Shown here: one piece after another, positions 16,248 through 25,777 of the stretch
Position numbering within the stretch: the first letter of the stretch is position 1
Layout: every line of letters starts with the position of its first letter
Assembly (NCBI RefSeq): GCF_019823105.1
Contig: NZ_CP081958.1
Coordinates: 1,736,001-1,800,000 of the forward strand
Source of the DNA: Halobaculum magnesiiphilum
Lineage (GTDB): Archaea > Halobacteriota > Halobacteria > Halobacteriales > Haloferacaceae
Length of the DNA: 64,000 nt
Direction: 5' to 3'
Program-made: the position numbers and the translations under genes
The notes under the pieces: generated by a model
Told to the model about the DNA's origin: nothing
Seen by the model: the letters and a program-made list of their open reading frames with translations, nothing else
Databases searched by the model: none

Positions 16248-16688
16248 ATGGTCGGACGCAGCCGGCGGTTCGCCCTCGCGGACACCGCCCAACAGATCGT
16301 CGGCGGCTTCCTGCTCGCGGGGCCGTTCGTCGTCACCGACGAGGTGTGGGGGCTCGCCGTCGGGATGTCGTGGTATCAGGCGGCCGTGACCGTCGGGATC
16401 GTCCTCGCGGTCGGCTACGGGGCGTTGTACAAGGCCGACGACGACCGCGACCCCGACCGCGAGGCGGAGGTCGGCGGGGTGCCGCTGCGGTTCGTCTCGC
16501 TCATCGCCGTCTCGTATCTCTCGGTCGGGATCCTCGCGCTGTCGTTCGACGCGCCCGCGACGCTCATCCCGAACCACGTCGAGCCACCCGTGCCGATGCG
16601 CGATCAGGTGTACATCACGCTGAAGGCGATGAGCGTCGGCTCCGTCTTCTCGGTGATCGGCGCGGCGACGGCCGACTCCGTGTTCTGA
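16248..16688 (+). CDS. DUF2391-like integral membrane protein
   Basis: The 146-residue protein has four predicted membrane helices (FALADTAQQIVGGFLLAGPF, a second after WYQAAVTV, FVSLIAVSYLSVGILAL, and a C-terminal helix VGSVFSVIGAAT). The layout fits the archaeal/bacterial DUF2391 family of small integral membrane proteins of unknown function. It is divergent from aspartate kinase and followed by a 20-bp tandem repeat. Confidence 0.75.
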   Translation: MVGRSRRFALADTAQQIVGGFLLAGPFVVTDEVWGLAVGMSWYQAAVTVGIVLAVGYGALYKADDDRDPDREAEVGGVPLRFVSLIAVSYLSVGILALSFDAPATLIPNHVEPPVPMRDQVYITLKAMSVGSVFSVIGAATADSVF

Positions 16689-16700
16689 GTCGCGCCGACA

Positions 16701-16780
16701 CTGCGTCCTCCGTCCCGACTCTGCGCCCTCCGCCCCGACTTTGCGTTCACCGACCTGACTCCGCGTCCTCCCTTCGACGG
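16701..16780. repeat. Four tandem 20-bp repeats
   Basis: Units CTGCGTCCTCCGTCCCGACT (16701-16720), CTGCGCCCTCCGCCCCGACT (16721-16740), TTGCGTTCACCGACCTGACT (16741-16760) and a decayed fourth (16761-16780) follow without gaps. They lie between the DUF2391 stop and the MFS start. The exact 20-bp spacing with drift suggests slippage-type duplication. No function is evident. Confidence 0.7.
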
Positions 16781-16862
16781 CCGCTGAAGCGGCTTTCAGT
16801 AATCCCAACTACGTAACTCAGCTTCCGAGAACGCCTTTCTCGGCGCTTCGAGTAGTTCCGAT

Positions 16863-18086
16863 ATGGTCTCGCTGGTCCGCCGCTACTACCTCTACCGCGC
16901 GTCGCTGTCGTCGGGCTTCTACATCCCCGTCTCGGTCATCTACATGGAGTCGAGGGGGCTCGGGCTCCCCGAGATCGGCCTCGTGCAGGGGACGTTCCTG
17001 TTCTCGATGGTCGTCTGGGAGCTGCCGACCGGCTACCTGGGCGACCGACTGGGCCGTCGGGCGTCGCTCGCGCTCGGGAGCGTCGTCACCGTCGCCGTGA
17101 TGGCGGGGTTCGCGCTCGCGAACTCGACGCTCGGGTTCGCCGTCGTCTACGGGCTGTGGGCGGTCGCGTGGACGCTCAAGACCGGGACCGCGGACGCGTG
17201 GCTGTACGAACTGCTCGCGACCCGCGGCGGCGAGGACGAGTTCTCCCGCGTTACCGGCCGGGCCGATTCGGCGCTCCGGCTGGTCTCGGCCGCCGCGGCG
17301 CTGTCGGCCAGCCTCCTGTACACCGTCGACCCGACGTTTCCGTTCTTCGCAAACGCGGGGCTTGCCGCCCTCGGGCTCCCGGTGTTGTTCACGCTTCCGC
17401 GGACGCGAGGGGTCGACGCCGATCAGGTGGGGCGACCCGACGAGCCCGCCGATACTGGCCCGGACTCGTCGCCGATCGGGGTCCGCGAGGCAGCACGCGT
17501 CCTCCGCGAGCAGCTCTCGCGTCCGTCGATCCGCTGGGTCGTCGCGTACGCGGCGCTGTTCAACCTCGTGTTCTCGGTGACTCGCGTGTTCGAACAGCCG
17601 GCGATGCGGTCGGTCGGCGTCCCGGTCGCGGGGCTGGGGGCGCTGTACGCCGGATTCAAGCTCGTCTCGGCGGTCGCGTCGAGCCTGACCGGCGCCGTCC
17701 ACGACCGGCTCGGAACCCGCGGGGTGTTGTTCCTCCTCGTCCCCGTCGTCGCGGTCGCCTACGGGGCCTTCGCCGTCGTTCCGGCGCTGCTCGTTCCGGC
17801 GCTGTTCCTCCGACGGGGCCTCCAGCGGATCACCCGCCCGGTTCGCACCGAGTACATCAACGACCGGGTGGAGGACGTGGGACGGGCGACGGTGCTGTCG
17901 GGCGTCTCGATGGTGCTCACGCTGATCTCGGGCACCGCGAACGTGCTCGGCGGACGGATCGCGGAGACGGTCGGCCCGCTGACGTTCCTCTCCGCGACCG
18001 GCGTCGTCGTCTCGCTGGCGGCCGGACTCCTCTGGATCGGCGTGCGCCCGGTCAGAACCGTGTCGCCCGACGCGGCGGCGTCGTGA
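16863..18086 (+). CDS. MFS transporter
   Basis: The 407-residue protein has about 12 hydrophobic segments in two bundles separated by an acidic loop (about 190-205). The intracellular loop after helix 2 contains GDRLGRR, the MFS motif-A signature (GxLxDRxGRR type), followed by ASLALGSVVTVAVM. The start MVSLVRRYYLYRASL gives a short basic leader before helix 1, consistent with the positive-inside rule. Substrate is unknown. It converges on the TM2 protein gene. Confidence 0.88.
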   Translation: MVSLVRRYYLYRASLSSGFYIPVSVIYMESRGLGLPEIGLVQGTFLFSMVVWELPTGYLGDRLGRRASLALGSVVTVAVMAGFALANSTLGFAVVYGLWAVAWTLKTGTADAWLYELLATRGGEDEFSRVTGRADSALRLVSAAAALSASLLYTVDPTFPFFANAGLAALGLPVLFTLPRTRGVDADQVGRPDEPADTGPDSSPIGVREAARVLREQLSRPSIRWVVAYAALFNLVFSVTRVFEQPAMRSVGVPVAGLGALYAGFKLVSAVASSLTGAVHDRLGTRGVLFLLVPVVAVAYGAFAVVPALLVPALFLRRGLQRITRPVRTEYINDRVEDVGRATVLSGVSMVLTLISGTANVLGGRIAETVGPLTFLSATGVVVSLAAGLLWIGVRPVRTVSPDAAAS

Positions 18087-18192
18087 GTCGGCGCGGTTCC
18101 GGGGTGGCCGCTCCGCGCGCTTCGGATCGGGTCCACGGGAGATCGATCGCTGTGGGACACTGACACCGCGCCACCTGCAGCGAACGCCGTCA

Positions 18193-19581
18193 TCAGCCGT
18201 ACTTCCGTTGGAACTCCTCCTCGGACTTCGTGAGGTAGATAACCGCCTCGATGAGGGCGATCGTTCCGGGGATGAGCGTCCACGACAGCAGCAGGTAGAG
18301 GATCCCGCGACCGGTGTTCCCGAGGTAGAAGTGGTGAGCACCGATGAACCCGAGGAAGATGGCGAGCAGCGCCGCGCTGGTCTTGTCCTTCGATCCGGAC
18401 GTGGACGCCGACGTGTCCGACTGGCGAACCCCACACTCGGGGCAGAGCTCCGCCTGCTCCTTGATCACGGAGCCGCAACTGGAGCAGTACATCTCGCCGG
18501 CGCCGGCGGTCGGACTCGACCCTCCGCCGGTATCGTCGGCCCGACCGCTGGCGCCCGCTGCGGTCGCCTCGGTGGTCCGGTTCTCTCCGTCATTCCGGGC
18601 AGGTTCGGCCCCTCCGGAGTCCGCCGTCGCGTCCGCCGAACCGGACGATCCGCCGCTGTCGACCCCGCGGTCGCCGGAACCGCGTTCCGGATCGGCTTCG
18701 GACGGCTCCCCGTCTGGTTGACGATCGCCGGTTTCGGACCCTCGGGTGCCGGTACGCCGGTCGGCGGCAGTATCCGCGCCGGCGTCGGACTCCCGTCGGG
18801 AGTCCCCGCGTTCGCCGTCGGTACTCGTCGCGGCGTCGGCCGTCTCCGACGGGCCGGTATCGGTGTCCGCGTCCGCAGTCGCCGATCGCTCTGCGGTGTC
18901 GCCGCCAGTGTTCGACTCGTCGCCCTCGTCAGGTTCGTCGTCGCCGAAGCCCCAGCCGCTGTCGGTGGCGGCTCCCGAATCCGCTCCCGACCGCGATGTC
19001 GACGTGGACGTGTCGACGCCGTCGACGTCGCCGGACTCGGCGACGCTATCGTCCGCTCCGCCCGCACGTTCCCCGGTCGTCGCGTCGTCGAAGCCCCACG
19101 AGTCGCCGGCGTCGGGTCCGTCGTCGCCGAACCCCCAGCCGTCGTCGCGGTCGTCGCCGACGGTGCCGCCGTCGCCCCCGCTCCCGCCGCCGAAGTCACC
19201 GCCGCTCGTCTCGGCGGCCGCGAACGAGTCGACGCTGCCGCCGGTTCCGGCCGTACCGGTCCCCCCCGCCGCGCCCCGACCGCCGGCGGTCGAAAACGAG
19301 ATCGAGCCCGCGGCGATCGTCGCCGACACGCGGCCGGACCCGCCGGCCGGATCGAACCGCTCGGTCGCCTCCGGGCCGCCCCTGACCTGGACGCCGATCT
19401 CGACGGGGCCGGCGACCGACTCCGACCACTCGCGCCGGGCTCCGGGATCGAGCGTCACCCGATCGACGAACAGGACGTCCCCGTCCGCCCGACAGCCCAC
19501 GTTCGCCGTCGTCCGCGATCCCGTCTCGTTGACGACGGCGATCGCGAGGTCGTCGGGGAGGTTCTGGTCCATCCAGTCCAT
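18193..19581 (-). CDS. TM2-domain protein with long disordered linker and zinc ribbon
   Basis: The 462-residue protein has an N-terminal beta-rich domain (MDWMDQNLPDDLAIAVVNE to about 100). About 250 residues of Asp/Gly/Ser/Thr low complexity follow, including three GWGF/SWGF-DD repeats. A zinc ribbon (CSSCGSVIKEQ, CPECGVRQ) comes next, then a C-terminal TM2 domain of two helices (LAIFLGFIGAHHFYLGNTGRG, then GTIALIEAVIYL). The TM2 signature GxHxFYxG is intact. ATG 19581 is chosen because TTAA at about 19609 lies 27 nt upstream. It is probably membrane anchored; function unknown. Confidence 0.85.
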   Translation of the reverse strand: MDWMDQNLPDDLAIAVVNETGSRTTANVGCRADGDVLFVDRVTLDPGARREWSESVAGPVEIGVQVRGGPEATERFDPAGGSGRVSATIAAGSISFSTAGGRGAAGGTGTAGTGGSVDSFAAAETSGGDFGGGSGGDGGTVGDDRDDGWGFGDDGPDAGDSWGFDDATTGERAGGADDSVAESGDVDGVDTSTSTSRSGADSGAATDSGWGFGDDEPDEGDESNTGGDTAERSATADADTDTGPSETADAATSTDGERGDSRRESDAGADTAADRRTGTRGSETGDRQPDGEPSEADPERGSGDRGVDSGGSSGSADATADSGGAEPARNDGENRTTEATAAGASGRADDTGGGSSPTAGAGEMYCSSCGSVIKEQAELCPECGVRQSDTSASTSGSKDKTSAALLAIFLGFIGAHHFYLGNTGRGILYLLLSWTLIPGTIALIEAVIYLTKSEEEFQRKYG

Positions 19582-19692
19582 TCGTGGTTGCCGATCCCGT
19601 CGGACGGTCTTAATTCCCCGACACGAACGGCCCCCGCGACGAGCTGACACGGATGACCAGTCGCCGTCCCCGGCACGTCGAGGGCCGACCGC

Positions 19693-20385
19693 TCACCGTC
19701 CCTCGGCGAGGCGGCTCCCGATCCGCTCGGGAAGTCCGGCGTCCGCGACCGCCGACGCGACGGCGTCGACGTCGTACTCGACGCGGCACTCCTCGACCGT
19801 CCGGTCGTCGAGATCGAGGACCGCGTAGGCGGCCCGGGGATCGCCGTCGCGCGGCTGGCCGACGCTCCCGGGGTTCACGACCACCCCCTCGTGGAAGACG
19901 CCGTGGTGTTGCACGTGGGTGTGCCCGAGAACGAGCGCGTCGAGGTCGTCCCCCTCGACGCCGAGGCGGTCGGCGGCGCTGCCGATCAGGCCGCCGGCGA
20001 ACTCCCCCGGTCGAGTGTAGTGATCCGGGTCGTCGGGGTGCCCGTGGGCGACGGCGACGCGGCCGTCGGCGACCGTCCGCCGCGCGGGCAGGTCGGCGAG
20101 CCACGCGAGCGCCTCGCCATCTAGTTCCTCGCGCGCGTGAGCGACCCCAGCGCGGGCCATGGCGTTGAACCCCGGCGCCGACCCGGCGGCGACCGCCCGG
20201 TCGTGGTTCCCCTGTACCGTCGGGATCGCCCGCTCGCGCACCGCCGCGACGCACTCGGCGGGCCAGGGGTTGTACCCGACCACGTCGCCCGCACAGACGA
20301 GCCCGTCGACGGGCGGCATGTCGTCGAGCACCGCCTCCAGCGCGATCCGGTTGCCGTGAACGTCCGAGAGGAGCCCGAGTCGCAC
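19693..20385 (-). CDS. YfcE/MJ0936-type metallophosphoesterase
   Basis: The 230-residue phosphoesterase has the full calcineurin-like motif set: LSDVHGN near the N-terminus, GDVVGYNPWP, GNHD, AHGHPDD and GHTHVQ, with NPGSVGQPRDG near the end. This is the small MJ0936/YfcE-like family that hydrolyses phosphodiesters. GTG 20385 (VRLGLLSDVHG) is preferred to GTG 20397: the family normally starts right before the first strand, and an ACTACTACG element lies about 27 nt upstream. Natural substrate unknown. Confidence 0.88.
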   Translation of the reverse strand: MRLGLLSDVHGNRIALEAVLDDMPPVDGLVCAGDVVGYNPWPAECVAAVRERAIPTVQGNHDRAVAAGSAPGFNAMARAGVAHAREELDGEALAWLADLPARRTVADGRVAVAHGHPDDPDHYTRPGEFAGGLIGSAADRLGVEGDDLDALVLGHTHVQHHGVFHEGVVVNPGSVGQPRDGDPRAAYAVLDLDDRTVEECRVEYDVDAVASAVADAGLPERIGSRLAEGR

Positions 20386-20481
20386 GTCATGGAACACGGA
20401 CTCGGGCGTAGTAGTTCCGGCGGCGGACGCGTCACCCGCCCGCGAACCGGCTCACGCGATCGCACGGATCCGGATGCGCGT

Positions 20482-21537
20482 TCAGCCGCGACAGGGGTCC
20501 CGTCCCAGTTCGAGCGTCTTCAAACACTCGAGGTGCGCCTCCAGCGCGGGGTTCGACCGATAGGAGACCGTCCCGGTGTGCCGATCGAACCGGACCACGT
20601 TCCGCTCCTGCAGCTTCGGAAGGTGCGTGTGCCGGAGCTGAAGCGCGAGCCGTTCGGTGCCGTCCGGCTTCCCCGCGTGGACCGAGCCCGATCGCTTGCC
20701 GACCGCGTCGACCAACTCGTCGAACGAGATCTCGTCGCCGGACCGACACTTCAGTTCGTACAGCACGATCCGCCGGATCGGGTTGTTGACCAACTCCAGC
20801 ACCGTGTCGAACGAGTACGGCAGCGGAACGATGTCCTGGGGATCGGAGTCGCGAGACGAGCCTCCCGATCGGCCGTCGACGGTCCGCCGGAACGACGGGC
20901 CGGCGGACGGATCCGCGGACGAATCGGCCGTCGAGACGGTCCACCCGTCCCCGTCGCGTTCGACGACGGCGTCGTACAGCGGCCGGAGCATCGCGAGCAT
21001 CGACTCCGGACAGTCGTCCGGGTTCACGTGGTGGTGCGCGGACACGTCCAGATCCGCACACAGGGTGTTCAGTCCTCGCACGAGGTCGACGACGTCCTGA
21101 GCGGCGTACCGGTCCACCAGAACGTTCAACGAGTCCAGACACAGCTGCGTCCGGTGGTCGGTGTCGCTCCACGCGCCGACCTGTGCCGCGATGGTGGCGG
21201 TGAGATCCAACAGCTCGGCGTCCTCGGGGAGCGTTTCGAGCTTGATCGACGGAACCGACGAGACGGCCGTCGCGCCCTCCCCGCTCCCCTCGCGCCGGGC
21301 GTCGAGGATCGCGGCCCGGTCCGGCAGCTCCTCCCCGACGTACCGGTGCCACACGTCGAGCCTGTCGTCCGGCCCCTTGTTCAGCGTCACGCAGATGACG
21401 TTCGGGTGCGGCGGGCTGTGGCGCGTGAGCAACTCCGTGCACGCCGTCTCGTCCGTACACGAGTCCGCCGGGGCGACGAGCAACACCGTCGACGCGTCGC
21501 CGATGGATTCGGCGACCGAGCCGTTAATTCCAGTCAT
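20482..21537 (-). CDS. Haloarchaeal regulator: KaiC-like domain plus C-terminal winged helix
   Basis: The 351-residue protein joins a degenerate RecA/KaiC-like domain (STVLLVAPADSCTDETACTEL to about 190; no GKT P-loop) to a Ser/Asp-rich linker and a winged-helix domain (DTVLELVNNPIRRIVLYEL to NVVRFDRHTGTVSY). This fits the DUF7504-plus-DUF7344 combination common in haloarchaea. The HTH resembles domains fused to BAT-type sensors, so transcriptional control is likely but targets are unknown. ATG 21537 is chosen because TATTTATCC lies about 30 nt upstream, giving a near-leaderless message. Confidence 0.75.
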   Translation of the reverse strand: MTGINGSVAESIGDASTVLLVAPADSCTDETACTELLTRHSPPHPNVICVTLNKGPDDRLDVWHRYVGEELPDRAAILDARREGSGEGATAVSSVPSIKLETLPEDAELLDLTATIAAQVGAWSDTDHRTQLCLDSLNVLVDRYAAQDVVDLVRGLNTLCADLDVSAHHHVNPDDCPESMLAMLRPLYDAVVERDGDGWTVSTADSSADPSAGPSFRRTVDGRSGGSSRDSDPQDIVPLPYSFDTVLELVNNPIRRIVLYELKCRSGDEISFDELVDAVGKRSGSVHAGKPDGTERLALQLRHTHLPKLQERNVVRFDRHTGTVSYRSNPALEAHLECLKTLELGRDPCRG

Positions 21538-21784
21538 AGGGACGGAGTACAACACGCTGTCGGATAAATATACGCGAAAAAACACGTCCGCCGACGAGCG
21601 GGCGTGCGTGGCGCCTCGGATCGGTCGCTCGCTGTCGCTCGCTCACGGGCGACTTCGCTCCCCGTTCTCTACGAGGCATTCACTTCGTTCGTGCCTCGCC
21701 TCACTCGTCCTCGCCCGATTCTGGGCGGAGCGGCACGGGACTGCTCCGCCGTTCTTCCGAGGAGTTCGTTTCACTTCGGTCAAC

Positions 21785-22369
21785 TCACTCCTCTCCCGTA
21801 TTCTGTACGGCGAAGGAACTCCCCCCGTCGCCGACGTGAACGCCCGCCGCACACACCGCGTGCTCGTAGTCGAGTCCGTACGCATTCCGTGCGGCCGCCA
21901 CCGCCGTCCGCGGTTCGAACTCGAACGCCCGGGGCTCGTCCTCCTCGTACGTCGCCACGAGATGCGGCTCGTCGACCTCCCGAACCACCAGCGCGTCGCG
22001 GCGGACGATCCCGACGTAGCCGGCGTCCTCCTCGACGACCCCCGCGACGCGCGGGGTGTCGTAGTCGTCCTTCTCGTAGTCCAGCGCGTGCAACGCCTCG
22101 ACGAGCGCGTCGCGGGCGGGGTACCCCCGGTTGTACTTCTCGGCGACTGGGTCGACGTGCGAGCCGTTGCCGATCACGGCTCCCTCGCCCGCCGCCCGCG
22201 CGCAGTTGTAGGAGACGTACGGGTTGTCCGTCTCCTCGGCGTCGGCCGTCGGCACCACCGTGAGCGTGTCCTCGCCCCGCCGCGTCACCTTCCGGTTCGG
22301 GAACGAGCGCGAGGAGACACGGTACGCGCCGACCTTCGGCCCGACGACGACGAATCGTCCGATGTACAT
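21785..22369 (-). CDS. purO: Archaeal IMP cyclohydrolase
   Basis: PurO closes the purine ring, converting FAICAR to IMP in the last step of archaeal de novo purine synthesis, replacing bacterial PurH. The 194-residue protein starts [10 protein letters not shown] and contains the family features [30 protein letters not shown] and [18 protein letters not shown] 22369 is strongly supported: CTTATCGG lies about 27 nt upstream and the N-terminus matches the family start. Length is normal. The gene stands alone, divergent from the export operon. Confidence 0.93.
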   Translation of the reverse strand: MYIGRFVVVGPKVGAYRVSSRSFPNRKVTRRGEDTLTVVPTADAEETDNPYVSYNCARAAGEGAVIGNGSHVDPVAEKYNRGYPARDALVEALHALDYEKDDYDTPRVAGVVEEDAGYVGIVRRDALVVREVDEPHLVATYEEDEPRAFEFEPRTAVAAARNAYGLDYEHAVCAAGVHVGDGGSSFAVQNTGEE

Positions 22370-22542
22370 ACACGACTGTGCACCACGAGCCGATAAGTAG
22401 GTGGTGATATATACACGTGTGAGGGGGTACCCGCGGCAGCGCGAAGGGGACCCCTCGCCTTCGTCCGGGGCTTCCCGGCTCCACTCGGGAACTTCTCGTC
22501 CCCTCCTGTGAACGTCCCGCCTCCGCCCGCGACCCCTCCGCA

Positions 22543-22569
22543 CTGAACGAACGTTCAGAACGTTTATCG
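22543..22569 (+). promoter_or_regulatory. TetR-type operator plus TATA box of the export operon
   Basis: CTGAACGAACGTTCAG at 22543-22558 is an inverted repeat with perfect 7-bp arms (CTGAACG/CGTTCAG) around AA. The TATA-like TTTATCGG follows at 22562-22569. The TGAACG-type palindrome is characteristic of TetR/AcrR-family operators. The operon ends with a TetR gene, so autorepression is the simple reading. Confidence 0.65.
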
Positions 22570-22598
22570 GGGCGGGCGACGTGCACCGATCGAAACCC

Positions 22599-23792
22599 GT
22601 GCGAACCCCTTCAGTATCCGTCGTCGCCGGTTGTCTGCTTCTCGTCGTCGCCGGGGTCGCGGGTGTCTCCGCGCCCGCCGCCGCCGACGCGTTCGTCACG
22701 ATGACCTCCGACGTGTCCACCGAGGACCCGGTCCCCGACGAGGCGTTCACCGTCACGACGACGCTGGCGAACGACGACGACAGCGACGACACGTACCGCA
22801 TCACCGACCTCTCGGTCGCCGAGGTCCCGGACCGCAACTACGACGAGGACGACGAGGAGTTGGCCGTCCTCGACGTCTCCGACTCGCTCGGACCGGACAC
22901 CGAGCGGACGTACGACTTCTCGGTCACGCTCGAGGACTCCGGCGAACAGACGGTCTACGTCCACGCCACGTTGCTCGGCCCCCGCGCCGAACGCAAGCAC
23001 ATCGTCCAGCCGGTGACCGTCGACGTCGACCGCCCGAACCCGCAGCTCGAACTCGACGTCAGCGACGCGGTCGTCGGCGCCGAGCGGACGATGAACGTCA
23101 CCGTCGCCAACGGCCTCAACGCGTCCGTCAGTCAGATCGACGTGCGGGTCGACTCGCCCGCGGACGCGCTGACGTTCCGGACGAGCAGCCGCGTTCGCGC
23201 GACGCTGGCCGGCGGCGACACCGCCGGGTTCACCTTCCCGGTGAAGGCGACCGAGGCCGGCCAGTTCCCGGTCGAGGTGACGCTCACGTACACGCTCGAC
23301 GAGGACCGCCGAACCGTCACGCGGACGTTCGACGCCGACTTCACCGAGCCGCAGAACCCCGGCGAGATCCGCCTCACCGGCGTCAGCGTGACGCGCGGCC
23401 CGGGCGGCGTGCTCCAGGTCGCCGGCACCGCGGCCAACGTCGGCAGCACCGACGTGGACAGCGTCATCGTCAGCGTCGTCGACGGCGACGGGGTCCGGGG
23501 GGCCGACCCACAGCCCGACTACTTCGTCGGCGGCGTGGAGGGGAGCGACTTCGCCTCCTTCGACCTCAACGCCGAGCTGACCGGCGATCGGACCACGGTG
23601 CCCGTCCGCGTCGAGTACGTCGTCGACGACGTCCGGCGCTCGTACACGACCGACGTGCGCGTGAGCCAGTCCATGCTCGCGACCCCGACGCCCGCTCCGC
23701 AGGGCGGCCCGCTCGGCGGGCTCCCGCTGCTCCCGGCCGCCGTCGCCGCGCTCGTGGTCGTGCTCGGGGGCGCGCTCGTGCTCCGCCGCTGA
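22599..23792 (+). CDS. Exported CARDB-like surface protein of an ABC export system
   Basis: From GTG 22599 the 397-residue protein has a signal-like hydrophobic N-terminus ([16 protein letters not shown]), three or so Ig-like CARDB/NEW3-type beta domains with many Asp and Val residues, and a C-terminal membrane anchor ([22 protein letters not shown]). It should sit outside the membrane, tethered at its C-terminus. GTG 22581 is an alternative, but it lies too close to the TATA box at 22562. Its stop overlaps the ATPase start, linking it to the downstream exporter. It may be the periplasm-equivalent partner of the permease. Confidence 0.82.
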   Translation: MRTPSVSVVAGCLLLVVAGVAGVSAPAAADAFVTMTSDVSTEDPVPDEAFTVTTTLANDDDSDDTYRITDLSVAEVPDRNYDEDDEELAVLDVSDSLGPDTERTYDFSVTLEDSGEQTVYVHATLLGPRAERKHIVQPVTVDVDRPNPQLELDVSDAVVGAERTMNVTVANGLNASVSQIDVRVDSPADALTFRTSSRVRATLAGGDTAGFTFPVKATEAGQFPVEVTLTYTLDEDRRTVTRTFDADFTEPQNPGEIRLTGVSVTRGPGGVLQVAGTAANVGSTDVDSVIVSVVDGDGVRGADPQPDYFVGGVEGSDFASFDLNAELTGDRTTVPVRVEYVVDDVRRSYTTDVRVSQSMLATPTPAPQGGPLGGLPLLPAAVAALVVVLGGALVLRR

Positions 23793-24586
23793 TGGCGGGA
23801 CGCGACGGCACACCGGGGTCCAACGGCGAACCGGGACGCGACGACGCGGCTCCCGACGGGGTGGCCCCTGACGACGTGAATCCCGACGAGGGATCGACCC
23901 GCCCGGTCATCGCGGGCCGCGACGTGGTGAAGGAGTACGTCACCGGCGGCGAGACGGTGCGCGCGCTGCGCGGCATCGACTTCCGGGTCGACCCCGGCGA
24001 GTTCGTCGCTATCGTCGGCCCGTCGGGGTCGGGGAAGTCCACCCTCCTGAACATGCTCGGCCTGCTCGACGTGCCGACGAGCGGGCTCGTCGAGCTCGAC
24101 GGTGTCGACGTGGAGACGTTCGGCGACGCCGAGCGCACCCGACGGCGCAAGGAGACCATCGGCTTCGTCTTCCAGAGCTTCCACCTCATCCCGACGCTGA
24201 CGGCCGTCGAGAACGTCGAGGTGCCGCGGCTGCTCGATCGCACCCCGACGCGGACGCGCGAGGCCGCCACCGACCTCCTCGAACGAGTGGGGCTCGGCGA
24301 CCGCCTCGAACACTACCCCGACGAGCTGTCGGGCGGGCAGAAACAGCGCGTCGCAATCGCCCGCGCGCTCGTGAACGACCCGCGGCTCCTGCTGGCCGAC
24401 GAGCCGACCGGGAACCTCGACCGCGACACGGGCGACCAGATCCTCGCGGAGTTCGACGCGATCACCGACGAGGGCGTCGCCGTGGTCACCGTCACCCACG
24501 ACGATTACGTCGCGCAGTCCGCCGACCGCGTCGTCAACCTCATCGACGGCACCGTCCGCGAGGACGAGGAGGCGGTCACCGGATGA
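23792..24586 (+). CDS. ABC transporter ATPase, MacB/LolD type
   Basis: The 264-residue protein has a disordered acidic leader of about 40 residues, then Walker A GPSGSGKS, the Q-loop [13 protein letters not shown], signature LSGGQKQR, Walker [13 protein letters not shown] and H-loop VTHD. The DEPTGNLD form and ENVEVP segment are typical of LolD/MacB/FtsE ATPases that energise FtsX-like permeases without solute passage through the membrane. ATG 23792 overlaps the upstream TGA (TGATG), and its stop overlaps the permease ATG, so all three are translationally coupled. Confidence 0.93.
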   Translation: MAGRDGTPGSNGEPGRDDAAPDGVAPDDVNPDEGSTRPVIAGRDVVKEYVTGGETVRALRGIDFRVDPGEFVAIVGPSGSGKSTLLNMLGLLDVPTSGLVELDGVDVETFGDAERTRRRKETIGFVFQSFHLIPTLTAVENVEVPRLLDRTPTRTREAATDLLERVGLGDRLEHYPDELSGGQKQRVAIARALVNDPRLLLADEPTGNLDRDTGDQILAEFDAITDEGVAVVTVTHDDYVAQSADRVVNLIDGTVREDEEAVTG

Positions 24587-25764
24587 ACCTCCTCGACCGG
24601 CTGTGGGGGGCGTTCCCGGCGTTCCTCATGGCCCGCCGGAACGTGGCGCGCGCGAAGACGCGCTCGGCGCTGGCGGTCGCGGTCATCCTCATCGGCGTCG
24701 TCGCCATCGGCGCCATCGGCGCCGGCGGCGTCGCCTTCCAGGAGTCGCAGTTCGAGACGCTCGGCTCCATCGGCGCCGACCTCCAGGTGTTCGCCGGCGA
24801 GGACAACGAGAACGGCTACCTCACCGCCGCCGACGTGGGGCGGATCGACCGCGTCAGCGGCCAGGCCGAGATCGTCCCCCTGAAACAGGGGAACGCCGAC
24901 GTGATCGAGGGCGGCTCGACCGCCGGGAGTGCGACCGTATACGGCGTCGGCGAGCCGTCGACGCTGTATGAGGTGCGCGAGGGGTCGATCCCGCCGAACT
25001 GGCGCAACGGCGTGCTCGTCGGGTCGACGCTCGCCGACCGGTACGACCTGCGCCCCGGCTCGAAGGTGACGCTCCGCCGCACGGTCACCGAGGACGGCGA
25101 GACCGTCCGCCGGACCGAGGAGTACCGGGTGACCGCCGTGCTCGCGCAGGCCGGACAGGCGGACATCGCCAACCCCAACGAGGCGTTCGTGCTCCCGCCA
25201 GACGAGTTCGACGACGACGCCTTCGCGCAGGTGATCGTCCGCGCGGAGGACGCCACCGCGGCCAACGAGACCGCGATGCAGATCAAGCGGACGTTCAACG
25301 GCCGTCGCCAGCTGGTCTCCGTCTTCGAGCGCGGCGACGTCGCCGAGCAGATCGACGAGGCGTTCCGGCTGATCAACCTCTTTCTCGTCGGCATCGGCGC
25401 CATCTCGCTGGTCGTCGCGGGCGTCTCCATCGCCAATGTGATGCTCATGTCGGCGATCGAGCGCCGCGAGGAGATCGGCGTGTTGCGCGCGGTCGGCTAC
25501 CAGAAGCTCGACATCGTCCGGATCATGCTCGCGGAGGCGACCGTGCTCGGCGTCGTCGGGTCGCTGCTGGGCGGCGCGGTCACGCTCGGGGTCGTCGCGG
25601 TGATCAACGACGCCCTGCTGGGCGACCCGTTCGCCTTCCCGCCCGGATCGCTGGGGTACGTCGCCGCGGGGATGGTGTTCGGCGTGATCGCGAGTCTCCT
25701 CGCTGGGATCTACCCCGCGTGGACGGCCGCCCGCGAGCGGCCCGTGGAGGCCCTGCGTGGGTGA
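24583..25764 (+). CDS. FtsX/MacB-family ABC permease
   Basis: The 393-residue permease has one N-terminal helix (ALAVAVILIGVVAIGAIGAGG), a large extracellular MacB-PCD-like domain (about 65-255), and three C-terminal helices (LINLFLVGIGAISLVVAGV, the segment after ATVLGVVGSLLGGAV, and GYVAAGMVFGVIASLLAG). The conserved RREEIGVLRAVGYQ and YPAWTAARERPVEALRG motifs identify the FtsX/MacB family. These systems are mechanotransmitters or lipoprotein/drug exporters. The start overlaps the ATPase end by 4 bases. Confidence 0.93.
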   Translation: MNLLDRLWGAFPAFLMARRNVARAKTRSALAVAVILIGVVAIGAIGAGGVAFQESQFETLGSIGADLQVFAGEDNENGYLTAADVGRIDRVSGQAEIVPLKQGNADVIEGGSTAGSATVYGVGEPSTLYEVREGSIPPNWRNGVLVGSTLADRYDLRPGSKVTLRRTVTEDGETVRRTEEYRVTAVLAQAGQADIANPNEAFVLPPDEFDDDAFAQVIVRAEDATAANETAMQIKRTFNGRRQLVSVFERGDVAEQIDEAFRLINLFLVGIGAISLVVAGVSIANVMLMSAIERREEIGVLRAVGYQKLDIVRIMLAEATVLGVVGSLLGGAVTLGVVAVINDALLGDPFAFPPGSLGYVAAGMVFGVIASLLAGIYPAWTAARERPVEALRG

Positions 25765-25777
25765 CCACGGTCGGCCG

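Noticed and set aside
18208-19647. 479-residue plus-strand frame opposite the TM2 gene
   Set aside because: It mirrors the low-complexity linker; the minus strand has the zinc ribbon and TM2 motifs.
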